Made by a program: the position numbers and the translations under genes. 10,176 nt of DNA from CAZAMT01 sp964486145 (GTDB taxonomy: Bacteria > Bacteroidota > Bacteroidia > Bacteroidales > JAAAOM01), in NCBI GenBank assembly GCA_964486145.1, contig CAZAMT010000139.1:1-10176 (forward strand). Reading direction: 5' to 3'. Position 1 is the first letter of the stretch, and every line of letters starts with the position of its first letter. The notes beneath the pieces were generated by a model that saw nothing but the letters and a program-made list of their open reading frames with translations, ran no database searches and was not told where the DNA came from. This document shows positions 1-7,773 of this stretch, piece by piece.

Positions 1-1732
1 TTTTAAAGGCAGTATTAAATGATGATTTTGAGTTGAACCCTACCTGCCGGGCAATCCCTTCAATCGACCATTTCCTGTACTCGGGATTGGCAAGTAATCG
101 CCTGGCCTCCTTTACGCGAAGATCATTAATGAAGGAGTAAAAATTCTGCTGGTAAAACTCGTTGATAATTTGAGAGAGGTAACTACGGTTGGTATTTAAA
201 CTTGAGGCAAGACTGTCAATTCCCAGGGAGGGATCTTTAAAAGGTTTTTCTGATTTAATAAACTCCTGTAACTGGCTAATTATTTTTGATTTCTGATCAT
301 CCGAGAGCGTTGATTTAGTATATTTTTCGTTAGGTTCTATAACACTACCTTGTTTTTCTTTCTCTTGAATCTGTTCACATCTTAACATATCAAGGTTTTT
401 CGTGACGAGCTGCCGGTATGCTTCGTCTTTTCGTTTATACTGACCGTAAATAAACATTGATAATATCAGAAAAGTAATAACGCCACCAATACTAAACCCG
501 GAAATCAGACGTTGCTGCTTTATTTCCCGGGCATTCTTTTCGAGTTCCAGCTCATTTAGCACCAATTCTTTTTCTTTTTTCTCGGTTTCGTACTTCGTTC
601 TCATTTCTGTCATCTGCCGGTGGTTCTCAACATTCATTACTGAATCTTTTAAATCGCTGTACATCTGGTGATAATGTAATGAACGCTTATATTCAGACTG
701 CTGTGCATAAATATCACTTAAAGCTTTTGCTGCATCAGATGCACGTTTTACAAAACCCGAACCAGAACATAGCCTATATGCATCTGAATAGTAATTTAAC
801 GCGTGAATCAGGTTGCCAGATTCCTGGTAAAACTTTCCCAGGCTCATGTAATTATTGGTAAGGGCTTCATGGTCATTTAAGGTTTGGTTTATTTTTATGG
901 CCTGTTTGAGATAAGTAAGTGCTTCGTTCTTTTTTCCCAGGTTCATGTGCACGAGAGCAAGATAATCATAAATCATTGCCTGAAGGTAATTGCTATTTAC
1001 TTTGCTATTAACTTCGTTGGCCATTAACAAAAAATCTTCGGCATTTTCATAATCCCGCGTTTTAAAATACAATTCACCTATGTTTAAATATGTCATGGCA
1101 AGCCCTTCTTCATCATTGATAGATATTTCCAGGGGGATACATTGGTTGTAATAGTCGAGGGCTTCGTCATATCTCTCGTAAAAGAAAAATGAAGCGCCGA
1201 TGTTATTCAAACAGGTAATAATGCCCATGGTATCCGTTAATTGTTTTTTGATATCAAGGCTTTTGAAATAATAATGCATTGCACTATCCAAATTTCCCAT
1301 ATAATCATGTGATAACCCGATATTATTATACATTTTCGCCATGTATAAAGAGTCGCTCCCTGTTTCAAAAAAGGTCAGGCTTTTAGAATAATACCATATA
1401 GCAGAATCGAATTTTCCCCTTGAATTACACAAACTACCTAACATACCCAACGCATGTGCAGTACCTTCTTCATAACCGGTTTTACCGGCCAAATCAAGTG
1501 CTTTATAAGCCAATTCCGATGATTTTTTAGTATTCCTTTCATTGTAATGATTGGAAAGCTTGTTATAAATATCAACGAGTTCCTGTTCAGGAATTGACAA
1601 CTGTTTATTTTCAATTTTTGTCAATATATTTTCTAAAGAATCAACACCATAAGATGGATAATGAATGGTATGAAACGAATAAAGACCCGGAATAATCATG
1701 CAAAACACAACAACTAATCGCTTAAGTGGCAT
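1..1732 (-). CDS. Membrane-tethered TPR/AraC-family transcriptional regulator (C-terminus cut by window edge)
   Basis: I translated this frame by hand from the ATG at 1732-1730. It stays open for 577 codons to the window edge, so only the last few residues of the DNA-binding domain are missing. A hydrophobic N-terminus (about residues 4-20, VVVFCMIIPG) looks like a signal peptide or anchor. Residues about 90-365 hold roughly seven TPR units at 40-residue spacing, with recurring A..YY.KSL helices. A charged coiled coil with KYETEKKE (380-387) leads to one transmembrane helix (about 410-430) and a basic stop-transfer stretch (YKRKDE). An AraC-type double helix-turn-helix follows at about 505-577 (DSLASSLNTNRSYLSQIIN, then WSIEGIARQVGFNSKSSFN). 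The inferred role is a one-component sensor: periplasmic TPRs detect something and the cytoplasmic HTH binds DNA. No kinase or receiver domain is present, so it is not a classical hybrid two-component protein. AGAAGGA lies about 10 nt before the ATG. It is divergent from the neighbouring LytS-type kinase gene. The ligand and target genes are unknown. Confidence 0.93.
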   Translation of the reverse strand, partial: MPLKRLVVVFCMIIPGLYSFHTIHYPSYGVDSLENILTKIENKQLSIPEQELVDIYNKLSNHYNERNTKKSSELAYKALDLAGKTGYEEGTAHALGMLGSLCNSRGKFDSAIWYYSKSLTFFETGSDSLYMAKMYNNIGLSHDYMGNLDSAMHYYFKSLDIKKQLTDTMGIITCLNNIGASFFFYERYDEALDYYNQCIPLEISINDEEGLAMTYLNIGELYFKTRDYENAEDFLLMANEVNSKVNSNYLQAMIYDYLALVHMNLGKKNEALTYLKQAIKINQTLNDHEALTNNYMSLGKFYQESGNLIHALNYYSDAYRLCSGSGFVKRASDAAKALSDIYAQQSEYKRSLHYHQMYSDLKDSVMNVENHRQMTEMRTKYETEKKEKELVLNELELEKNAREIKQQRLISGFSIGGVITFLILSMFIYGQYKRKDEAYRQLVTKNLDMLRCEQIQEKEKQGSVIEPNEKYTKSTLSDDQKSKIISQLQEFIKSEKPFKDPSLGIDSLASSLNTNRSYLSQIINEFYQQNFYSFINDLRVKEARRLLANPEYRKWSIEGIARQVGFNSKSSFNTAFK

Positions 1733-1824
1733 GGTTTCAGTTTCCTTCTGGTGTTTATAAGTGATCATTATTTGTTGAGTACAATAATAACAACTTTTTT
1801 TAAATTAACGATGAAACCTGTTAG

Positions 1825-1832
1825 CAAAATTA
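1825..1832 (-). promoter_or_regulatory. Possible Bacteroidota -7 promoter box for the TPR-AraC gene
   Basis: On the minus strand this reads TAATTTTG, an exact match to the Bacteroidota -7 consensus TAnnTTTG, and lies about 93 nt before the ATG. No TTG element is visible at the usual -33 spacing, so this is a weak call that could be chance in AT-rich DNA. Confidence 0.25.
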
Positions 1833-1846
1833 TTTCCCTGGTGCCA

Positions 1847-1863
1847 GGTTGAACCCGGTTGAA
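1847..1863. repeat. Short direct repeat GGTTGAA x2, 10-bp period
   Basis: GGTTGAA occurs at 1847-1853 and 1857-1863, so the two copies are exactly one helical turn apart. They sit just upstream of the candidate -7 box of the TPR-AraC gene. Same-face direct repeats of this kind are compatible with a regulator binding site, for example for an AraC or LytTR protein, but the repeat is short and could be chance. Confidence 0.3.
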
Positions 1864-2009
1864 ATACAAAACTTCTTTAAAAACTCATTTGACAAATAAG
1901 ATTATTATCAATACATTAGCAACGTTATTCATTAAGGTATATTTTTTAAATATGAATAACACGATTTAATCTAAATGCACATTGTCAGGTAATAATAATA
2001 ACTTGTGCT

Positions 2010-4112
2010 ATGGCCCGTTCAGACACATTTTTGTTATGTAGTTTTTTTCTTATTTTTTATATTCATGGTACTTCCTTTTCTCAAACCAAAAAAGACAGTC
2101 TGAACGATCAACTTCGAAAAGCGGTATCTGAAGAACTTCCAGATTCAACAGCCAACATATATAAGGCAATGGCGAAACATTGTTATTTTGATTTGAACCA
2201 GTATGACTCAACCCTTTATTTGTCCCGGCAGGCAATTCAACTCTACAAAAACCTGAAACGCGAGATTGAAACAGCGTACATGTATAAATTAGCAGGATAT
2301 GCACTGGTTGACATGCAGAATTATTCGAACGGGCTAAAATACCTGGATTCAGCACTTGCCATTTATTCTAAACAGGATGAATTACTCCCGCTAATACAAA
2401 TTTATACAAACAAAGGCATTGCCTATAGTTTTATTGATGACAATGAAAAATCAATCAACGCGTTTGAAAAGGCGGTTAACCTGAGTGTCGAACTCGGTGA
2501 TAGTAGTCAGATTGCCACGAACCTCCTAAACGCGGGTATTTTGTACAATTATTCCGGTAATTATCCTCGGGCCATTGAATCTTTAACAAAAGCTTGCAGG
2601 ATTTACGAAAAAATTGGAGATTCAACAATAGTGATCAATACGTATATTGAAATTGGAAATGTGTATCAAAACTGGGAAAAATATGAAACCGCTTTTAACT
2701 ATTATGAGAAAGCCGTTGCGCTTCAGGACAACATCGAAGATAACACAGTTAAGGTGTCATTGTATGATGTAATGGGCTTTACCCTCGAAAAACAGGATAG
2801 CCTGGATAAGGCACTGGATTATTACAGGAAAGTTCTGGAATTCAGTAAAAAATTAAATTATCGTTCCGGAATGTCCCAAGGTCTGTACCGTCTTGGAAAC
2901 CTCGAATTCTACAGGGAAAATTACCAATCAGCCATAGACTATTACAATCGTTCACTGGATATTGAAATAGAACTTGGTTCAAATCAGGATATTGTTTACA
3001 TGGAACATATCCTGGCCGAAACGTATTTAAAAACGGGCAACTTTCATGAAAGCCTCACTAAACTCAATAAAGCCCGTGAAACATGTTTGCAATACAATTT
3101 CCGGAAAGAACTTTCAAAAAACAACCAACTGTTGTACCAGGTTTTCAAGAAAACCGGCAAAGCAGACAGCGCTCTGAAATATTTCGAAAAGCACATTGCT
3201 TTGCGTGATTCCATGTATAGTGAGAAACAGGAAATGTTAATGGAAAATTTACGCGAAAAATATGAAACTGAGAAAAAAGAACGTACCATCCAACAACTAA
3301 ACAATGAAAAACAAATCCAACAAGAACGGATATCCCGTCAACGGCAGTTTTTCATTGCCCTGGCGGTAGTCATCCTTTTGGTAATCATCATCACGATCTT
3401 ACTTGGAACCCAACAAAAACGAAAAGAAGCGCTTCACAGGCTGCAAATACAGCAACGGTTATTCCGATCTCAGCTAAACCCGCACTTTTTGTTCAATGCA
3501 CTGAACGCGATTAAAAATGTGGTGTTAAAAAATGAAAGCCGTATGGCTGCTGATTACCTGGTTGATTTTTCAGGCTTAATGCGACTTATCCTCGATGGAT
3601 CAATCAGTGATCTTACCACTTTGGAAGAAGAAATCGAACTTTTAACAAATTACATAAAACTTCACCACCTGCGGTTTCATGGTACATTCAGTTATCATAT
3701 TTTCGTGGATGATGAAATACAAACTGATGAAATACCCTTTCCCTCCATGCTCTTGCAACCATTTGTTGAAAACGCCATCGAACACGGGATCAAAAATGGT
3801 GGCAAACACCTTGAACTTCGTTTTCTCAAAAAAGAAGAAGGGATAAACGTAGAAATAACCGATGACGGCCCGGGAATGGGCAATGCAGAAAACGAACATG
3901 CCCGGAAACACCAACCCAAAGCAATCACGATAACCCGCGAAAGAATTAAAATCCTCAGTAAACTCTTTCAATGGAATATTGAATTACATCTGCCGGCTAC
4001 TCCTGATGGAAAAGGCAAAGGCACCAGCATTATATTTTTTGTTCCCTGGCTGCACAGGAAACATCAAACATTCAGAAATAAAAATGTATATGAACCACAC
4101 CAACACGATTAA
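2010..4112 (+). CDS. TPR-containing LytS-type sensor histidine kinase
   Basis: The 700-residue protein starts at the first ATG after an in-frame TGA (1953). Residues 1-25 form a signal peptide ending in SFSQ. About eight TPR-like units fill residues 45-400 (for example IYTNKGIAYSFIDDNEKSIN and the recurring YY.K motif). A charged coiled coil with KYETEKKE (418-425) precedes a single transmembrane helix (447-466). The cytoplasmic part is a His_kinase (LytS/YehU-type) domain, with the phospho-accepting H492 in LNPHFLFNALN, joined to an ATPase domain with N-box PFVENAIEHG (N588) and G-box ITDDGPGMG (616-624). The key catalytic residues are present, so it should be active. The probable partner is the LytTR regulator encoded immediately downstream with overlapping reading frames. 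TPRs outside the membrane suggest a protein or peptide ligand, but the signal cannot be read from the sequence. Confidence 0.95.
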   Translation: MARSDTFLLCSFFLIFYIHGTSFSQTKKDSLNDQLRKAVSEELPDSTANIYKAMAKHCYFDLNQYDSTLYLSRQAIQLYKNLKREIETAYMYKLAGYALVDMQNYSNGLKYLDSALAIYSKQDELLPLIQIYTNKGIAYSFIDDNEKSINAFEKAVNLSVELGDSSQIATNLLNAGILYNYSGNYPRAIESLTKACRIYEKIGDSTIVINTYIEIGNVYQNWEKYETAFNYYEKAVALQDNIEDNTVKVSLYDVMGFTLEKQDSLDKALDYYRKVLEFSKKLNYRSGMSQGLYRLGNLEFYRENYQSAIDYYNRSLDIEIELGSNQDIVYMEHILAETYLKTGNFHESLTKLNKARETCLQYNFRKELSKNNQLLYQVFKKTGKADSALKYFEKHIALRDSMYSEKQEMLMENLREKYETEKKERTIQQLNNEKQIQQERISRQRQFFIALAVVILLVIIITILLGTQQKRKEALHRLQIQQRLFRSQLNPHFLFNALNAIKNVVLKNESRMAADYLVDFSGLMRLILDGSISDLTTLEEEIELLTNYIKLHHLRFHGTFSYHIFVDDEIQTDEIPFPSMLLQPFVENAIEHGIKNGGKHLELRFLKKEEGINVEITDDGPGMGNAENEHARKHQPKAITITRERIKILSKLFQWNIELHLPATPDGKGKGTSIIFFVPWLHRKHQTFRNKNVYEPHQHD

Positions 4113-4863
4113 ACATTCTGTCAATAAACTTGTAATTATCGAAGATGAAAAGGCAGAAAGGGAAAACCTGAAATCTGTTATTCATAGTTTTTTTCCTCAA
4201 ATTGAAATTACCGGGGAGGCAGCAACAGTGGAAGAAGGATTAACACTTATCAGAAAAAGTAATCCCGATATACTGATGCTTGACATTGAACTCAAAGATG
4301 GCAATTCTTTTGATCTTTTAAAGAAACTGGATGCTATCAACTTTCAAATCATTTGGCTGACGGCTCATGACGAGTATGCCATCCGGGCATTTCATATCAG
4401 CGCGGTTGATTTTTTGCTAAAACCCTATAAAACGGAGGATTTGATCAGGGCCATTATAAAAGCCAGGGAACAACTCTTAGAGCAGCATTACCTTGAAAGA
4501 ATCCATGTTTTGTTAGGAAATACAACACGCGAAAACACCAAGCAACTGGTTTTGCAAACATCCGAGGCAACCCACGTAGTTAAACTGGATAAAATCATAC
4601 GATGCGAATCCGACAGTAATTACACTACGTTTATATTAACAGATAACAGTAAAATCCTTATTTCAAAGCCTTTAAAATTGTATGATGAAATGCTTTCAGG
4701 CTTTGGTTTCTACCGGATTCATCAATCGCATTTGATTAATGTACAAAAGATTAAAAAGGTCAGCCGGAAAAAGCATGGTAATATACTCATGGAAAACCAG
4801 GAATCCGTGCCTGTTGCTGAAGGAAAATACAAAGGATTGATATCACAGCTCGGCGGGGTTTAG
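4084..4863 (+). CDS. LytTR-family response regulator
   Basis: The product has 259 residues from the ATG at 4084, or 257 from the second ATG at 4090. An earlier in-frame ATG at 3979 would add 35 residues lying entirely within the kinase coding sequence and unlike a receiver N-terminus, so I reject it. The receiver domain spans about 14-130, with acidic pocket E20/D21, phospho-acceptor D67 (LMLDIEL), T93 (LTAHDEYAIRAF) and K113 (LLKPYK). A LytTR DNA-binding domain covers about 155-257, with the typical CESDSNYTTFILTDN and FYRIHQSHLIN segments. The gene overlaps the kinase end by 29 nt (23 from the second ATG), which indicates co-transcription and probably translational coupling. LytTR proteins usually bind direct repeats in promoters. 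The target is unknown, but the secreted-protein gene 215 bp downstream is the nearest candidate. Confidence 0.93.
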   Translation: MYMNHTNTIKHSVNKLVIIEDEKAERENLKSVIHSFFPQIEITGEAATVEEGLTLIRKSNPDILMLDIELKDGNSFDLLKKLDAINFQIIWLTAHDEYAIRAFHISAVDFLLKPYKTEDLIRAIIKAREQLLEQHYLERIHVLLGNTTRENTKQLVLQTSEATHVVKLDKIIRCESDSNYTTFILTDNSKILISKPLKLYDEMLSGFGFYRIHQSHLINVQKIKKVSRKKHGNILMENQESVPVAEGKYKGLISQLGGV

Positions 4864-5020
4864 CCTAATTCCATAGTTTTCGTGCAGGCACTTAATATGA
4901 TGGTATTCTTGCATGCACTAAATAGCCGTATTTACGTATAAGGCAGCTTAGCTGATTCTCACTAAAAACCAATGAATTCAAACAGGAAGCAGTGTAATTC
5001 TCATTTGACACCATTTCGGT

Positions 5021-5049
5021 CTTTTAATTCCTGTTTTTTTGATACTTTG
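5021..5049 (+). promoter_or_regulatory. Weak candidate promoter for the secreted propeller protein
   Basis: TACTTTG at 5043-5049 resembles the Bacteroidota -7 box TAnnTTTG but is one base short. A TTTT stretch at about 5022-5025 sits near the expected -33 distance. The box ends about 29 nt before the ATG. This partial match suggests that the gene has its own promoter and is not simply read through from the two-component operon. Confidence 0.3.
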
Positions 5050-5077
5050 TCCCCATGTTTAATCAAAATCGTTAGCC

Positions 5078-7571
5078 ATGAAAAAAATTTATCACTTTTT
5101 GTTCATTTTTAGTTTAACCTTGTTATTTTCAGTTGCCCTATACGCGCAGCGCACCAGTAAGGCTTTCCAGGTCGGGGGGGTTGAAGCTGATGATATTGAA
5201 GATATTGCATACGATGATGCGGGTAACATGTATGTTACCGGAATATTCAGGGGAACCGTTGATTTTGATCCGTATGGTCTCATCGGGTCGGGAGATGAAC
5301 GGACTTCCAATGGAGAAAGCGATATTTTTATACAAAAGTATAAGGCAAATTATTTTGCTTTTCAGTCACCAATCGCCTGGACAATCACGGTTGGGGGCAC
5401 GGGCCTTGACAATGTGTCTTCCATAGTTGTAAGCAATGGCCCTGATCCTAAAATTTATATTGGAGGGAAATATGAGAATACGGTTGACTTTGATCCCGAT
5501 CCAGGGAATACCGCTCAGCATCCTGCAGATCAAAAGGATGCTTTTGTCGCCGGATATGATGCGGATGGAAATTTCGAAGATTTCGTTTATATTACTGGTG
5601 CGGGCAATGAAGAAGTTACCGATTTGCATTGGGTTGAGGATGATTTGGTTTACATTGGAGGTGAATTCAATCAGACCGCGAGTTTCGACAATGGAGTAAC
5701 ATTTGTTGACTCAGAAGGGGATTACGATATGTTCATAGCTAAATACAATTTATCGACAAGTAATTACCTTTGGAGCCACACCATAGGTGGCAGCGGGAAA
5801 GAAGAACTGAACTGCTTAGATGCTGATGATGCCGGTCGTTTGTATTTTGGGGGAGGTTTCTCTGAAACTGTTGATTTTGATCCTTCTGCATTAGGACACC
5901 TTGTAACTTCAGCCGGCAACCAGGATGCTTTTGTTTCCTGTTTTGATCCGGCCGGCAGTTTTCAATGGGTGGAAACACTGGGTAACGATAAAGGAAATCA
6001 AACCACGGCCCTCACCATCGCCGGGGATACCATTTGGTCAGCATCCTATTTTTACGACAATATTAGCTTTGTAACCGGTTATATTGGGCATATCCCCATA
6101 CTAAAAACGTACTCTTCAAATGGCCATAAAGATATCCTGTTACAAAAATACGGCACCGATGGTGCCAACGTAACATCTGACTGGCGCCACATTGGTGGAT
6201 CGTCAGTAGACCAGGTCAATGATATAGATTATGACTCGAGAAACAAGTTGATAATTACAGGCTCTTTTGCAGGAAACAACTTCGACATGAACCCTGATGA
6301 TACCGATGAAGAACTTTTTAACTCCTCTGGGTCACACGACATTTTTATTGCCAAATTAAGCGGCTCTTATGAATATATTTGGGGAAATACCATTGGTGGT
6401 AATGAAATGGATATTTCCAGGGCATTGGCCTTAAAGGAAAATGATGATATTGGTGTTGCGGGTTCGTTCAGATCGCAAGTGGATTTTAATCCCTGGGGGC
6501 CTGGGGCACTTTCAAGAACCTCAAAAGGATTTTCCGATGGGTTTATAATAAACATAAAACCGTATAGCGATTCATGTGCAATCCTTTCTTTCGCGATACC
6601 TGAACAAACCGGCCCGGCAAATATTAATGATACACTTTTCGTTGTGAATATTGAGGTCGAGCGCGGTACGGATGTTACTGAACTAATCCCGGAAATAACT
6701 GTCTCGGGTAAAGCGTCCATCGATCCGCCGGGCGGCATAGCGCGTGATTTTTCAGATACCGTGGTTTACACTGTGACCGCTGAAGATTCGGTAACTACCC
6801 GGGAATGGATTGTTGTGGTAACGGTAGCGCCCAATACTGAAACGGATATTATTTCCTTTGAATTANNNNNNNNNNNNNNNNNNNNNNNNNNNNNNNNNNN
6901 NNNNNNNNNNNNNNNNNNNNNNNNNNNNNNNNNNNNNNNNNNNNNNNNNNNNNNNNNNNNNNNNNGATACAGTGGTTTACACGGTAACCGCGGAAGACGG
7001 TACAACCCAACAGGAATGGGATGTTGTGGTAACGGTAGCGCCCAATACTGAAACGGATATTATTTCCTTTGAATTAACCGAACAAACAGGCGTTGCTTCC
7101 ATTGATCCCGCGAATCACACGGTTGACATTGAAGTAGAAAATGGCACGGACCTGACTTCGTTGGCTCCTACCATTGAAATATCCGATGGTGCAGTTATTG
7201 ATCCTGCCAGCGCGGAAAACCAGGATTTTTCAGATACAGTGGTTTACACGGTAACCGCGGAAGACGGTACAACCCAACAGGAATGGGCAGTGGTTGTTTC
7301 CGAAGCAGAAGCGACCGGGGTCCATCATAAAGATGATGTTATCATATCTGTATATCCAAATCCGGCCCATGAAAAAATCTATGTCAGAAACCCCGGAAAT
7401 AAAAAAGCCACCATTGAACTTCATGGCATAAACGGACAGAAATATTTACGGGAAATTTCTGATGAATCACAAACCGTAATTGATGTAAGCGATCTTCCGG
7501 CGGGTATGTATATATTAAATATTTTAACACCTGATAAGACCATTACCAGGAAATGGGTGATCGCTGAATAA
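5078..7571 (+). CDS. T9SS-secreted protein: seven propeller-type repeats, Ig-like tandem repeats, sorting tail (interrupted by assembly gap)
   Basis: Residues 1-24 are a signal peptide ending in LYAQ. Residues about 31-495 contain seven repeats of about 65-75 residues resembling SBBP-type beta-propeller repeats. Each has a D.YVTG or YIGG strand and a VDFDP-like motif (VDFDP at 61, 136 and 265; VDFNP at 468; degenerate copies at about 201, 329 and 402), followed by D.F..KY. From about residue 500 come Ig-like repeats of about 89 residues in the DUF5018-like style (ISFEL.EQTG, GTD.T.L.P.I, VVYTVTAED, EW.VVVTV). The C-terminus (about 80 residues, from VYPNPAHEKIYV to the stop) is a type A T9SS sorting domain with LPAGMYIL. 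The protein is therefore expected outside the cell or on its surface. The apparent frame change at the 100-N gap is an artefact: both edges lie on codon boundaries and resume the same repeat. With one unit bridged, the protein would be about 849 residues. The binding or enzymatic function is unknown, and no catalytic domain was seen. Confidence 0.88.
6811..6865 (+). repeat. Tandem-repeat segment at left gap edge (copy of 7022-7076)
   Basis: These 55 bases are identical to 7022-7076. They encode the end of one Ig-like unit and the start of the next (VVVTVAPNTETDIISFEL). The identity between neighbouring units explains why assembly stopped here. Confidence 0.9.
6866..6965. other. 100-N assembly gap of unknown true size
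   Basis: A run of exactly 100 N is the usual placeholder for a scaffold gap. The last codon before it and the first after it are complete, so the true missing length must be a multiple of three. The intact unit spans the equivalent interval 7077-7232, 156 bp, which predicts 156 missing bases (52 residues), or 156 plus multiples of the 267-bp unit. Confidence 0.95.
6966..7020 (+). repeat. Tandem-repeat segment at right gap edge (copy of 7233-7287)
   Basis: These 55 bases are identical to 7233-7287 and encode DTVVYTVTAEDGTTQQEW. Together with the left-edge repeat they define a recent 267-bp tandem duplication within the coding sequence. The first unit (6583-6850) is more diverged. Confidence 0.9.
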
Positions 7572-7596
7572 ACAACCATCCATATATTTAAACCAT

Positions 7597-7633
7597 GATT
7601 GCCAGGCATTTTCTGTCTGGCAATCTGTTTTTT
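7597..7633 (+). terminator. Intrinsic terminator after the secreted-protein gene
   Basis: A perfect 9-bp stem, GATTGCCAG (7597-7605) with CTGGCAATC (7617-7625), closes an 11-nt loop. It is followed by TG and six T residues (7628-7633). It begins 25 nt after the stop codon of the secreted protein. There is no matching T-tract on the other strand, so it acts in the plus direction. Confidence 0.85.
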
Positions 7634-7687
7634 AACCCTGTATATTGAATTTTTTGATGTCTACAATGCCCATTTTCACGGCTTCAT

Positions 7688-7769
7688 AAAGATTTCTTTT
7701 AATTTTATGCAAGAAACCTGAACATTTCCGTTTCAAATTTAAAACATATGCCCACTAAAAGAAATCTTT
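7688..7769. repeat. Perfect 14-bp inverted repeat in the convergent intergenic region
   Basis: AAAGATTTCTTTTA (7688-7701) is the exact reverse complement of TAAAAGAAATCTTT (7756-7769), with 54 bp between the arms. It starts just beyond the stop of the minus-strand GNAT gene. As RNA it could fold into a 3' stabilising or terminating hairpin for that gene. It could also be the remnant termini of a small element, but no target-site duplication was identified. Confidence 0.7.
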
Positions 7770-7773
7770 CCTT

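Larger units (their letters stand above)
1733..2009. promoter_or_regulatory. Divergent intergenic region between the TPR-AraC and TPR-LytS genes
   Basis: This AT-rich spacer of 277 bp must hold the promoters of both flanking, divergently transcribed sensor genes. I find a minus-strand match to the Bacteroidota -7 consensus (see 1825-1832) and a short direct repeat (1847-1863). I find no convincing TAnnTTTG box for the plus-strand kinase gene. No additional gene is apparent. Shared regulation of the two genes through this region is plausible but inferred only from layout. Confidence 0.6.

Noticed and set aside
679..861. 60-codon plus-strand ORF
   Set aside because: It lies entirely inside the well-supported minus-strand TPR-AraC coding sequence and has no recognisable protein features.
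3979..4083. Upstream ATG extension of the response regulator
   Set aside because: The extra 35 residues lie within the kinase ATPase domain coding region and precede the normal receiver N-terminus. The ATG at 4084 or 4090 gives a canonical start.
4882..4918. Intrinsic terminator after the response regulator gene
   Set aside because: The stem is 7 of 8 bp with a 21-nt loop and no T-tract, so it does not meet the criteria for a terminator. It is discussed only as a possible repeat relative.
5092..6738. Several ORFs of 65-123 codons in other frames of the secreted-protein gene
   Set aside because: They are shadows of the long coding sequence and show no domain, signal peptide or start context.
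6858..7051. Apparent frameshift, or separate second gene starting next to the N run
   Set aside because: The change of frame comes from the arbitrary 100-N length. Both sides are parts of the same repeat array and both gap edges fall on codon boundaries.
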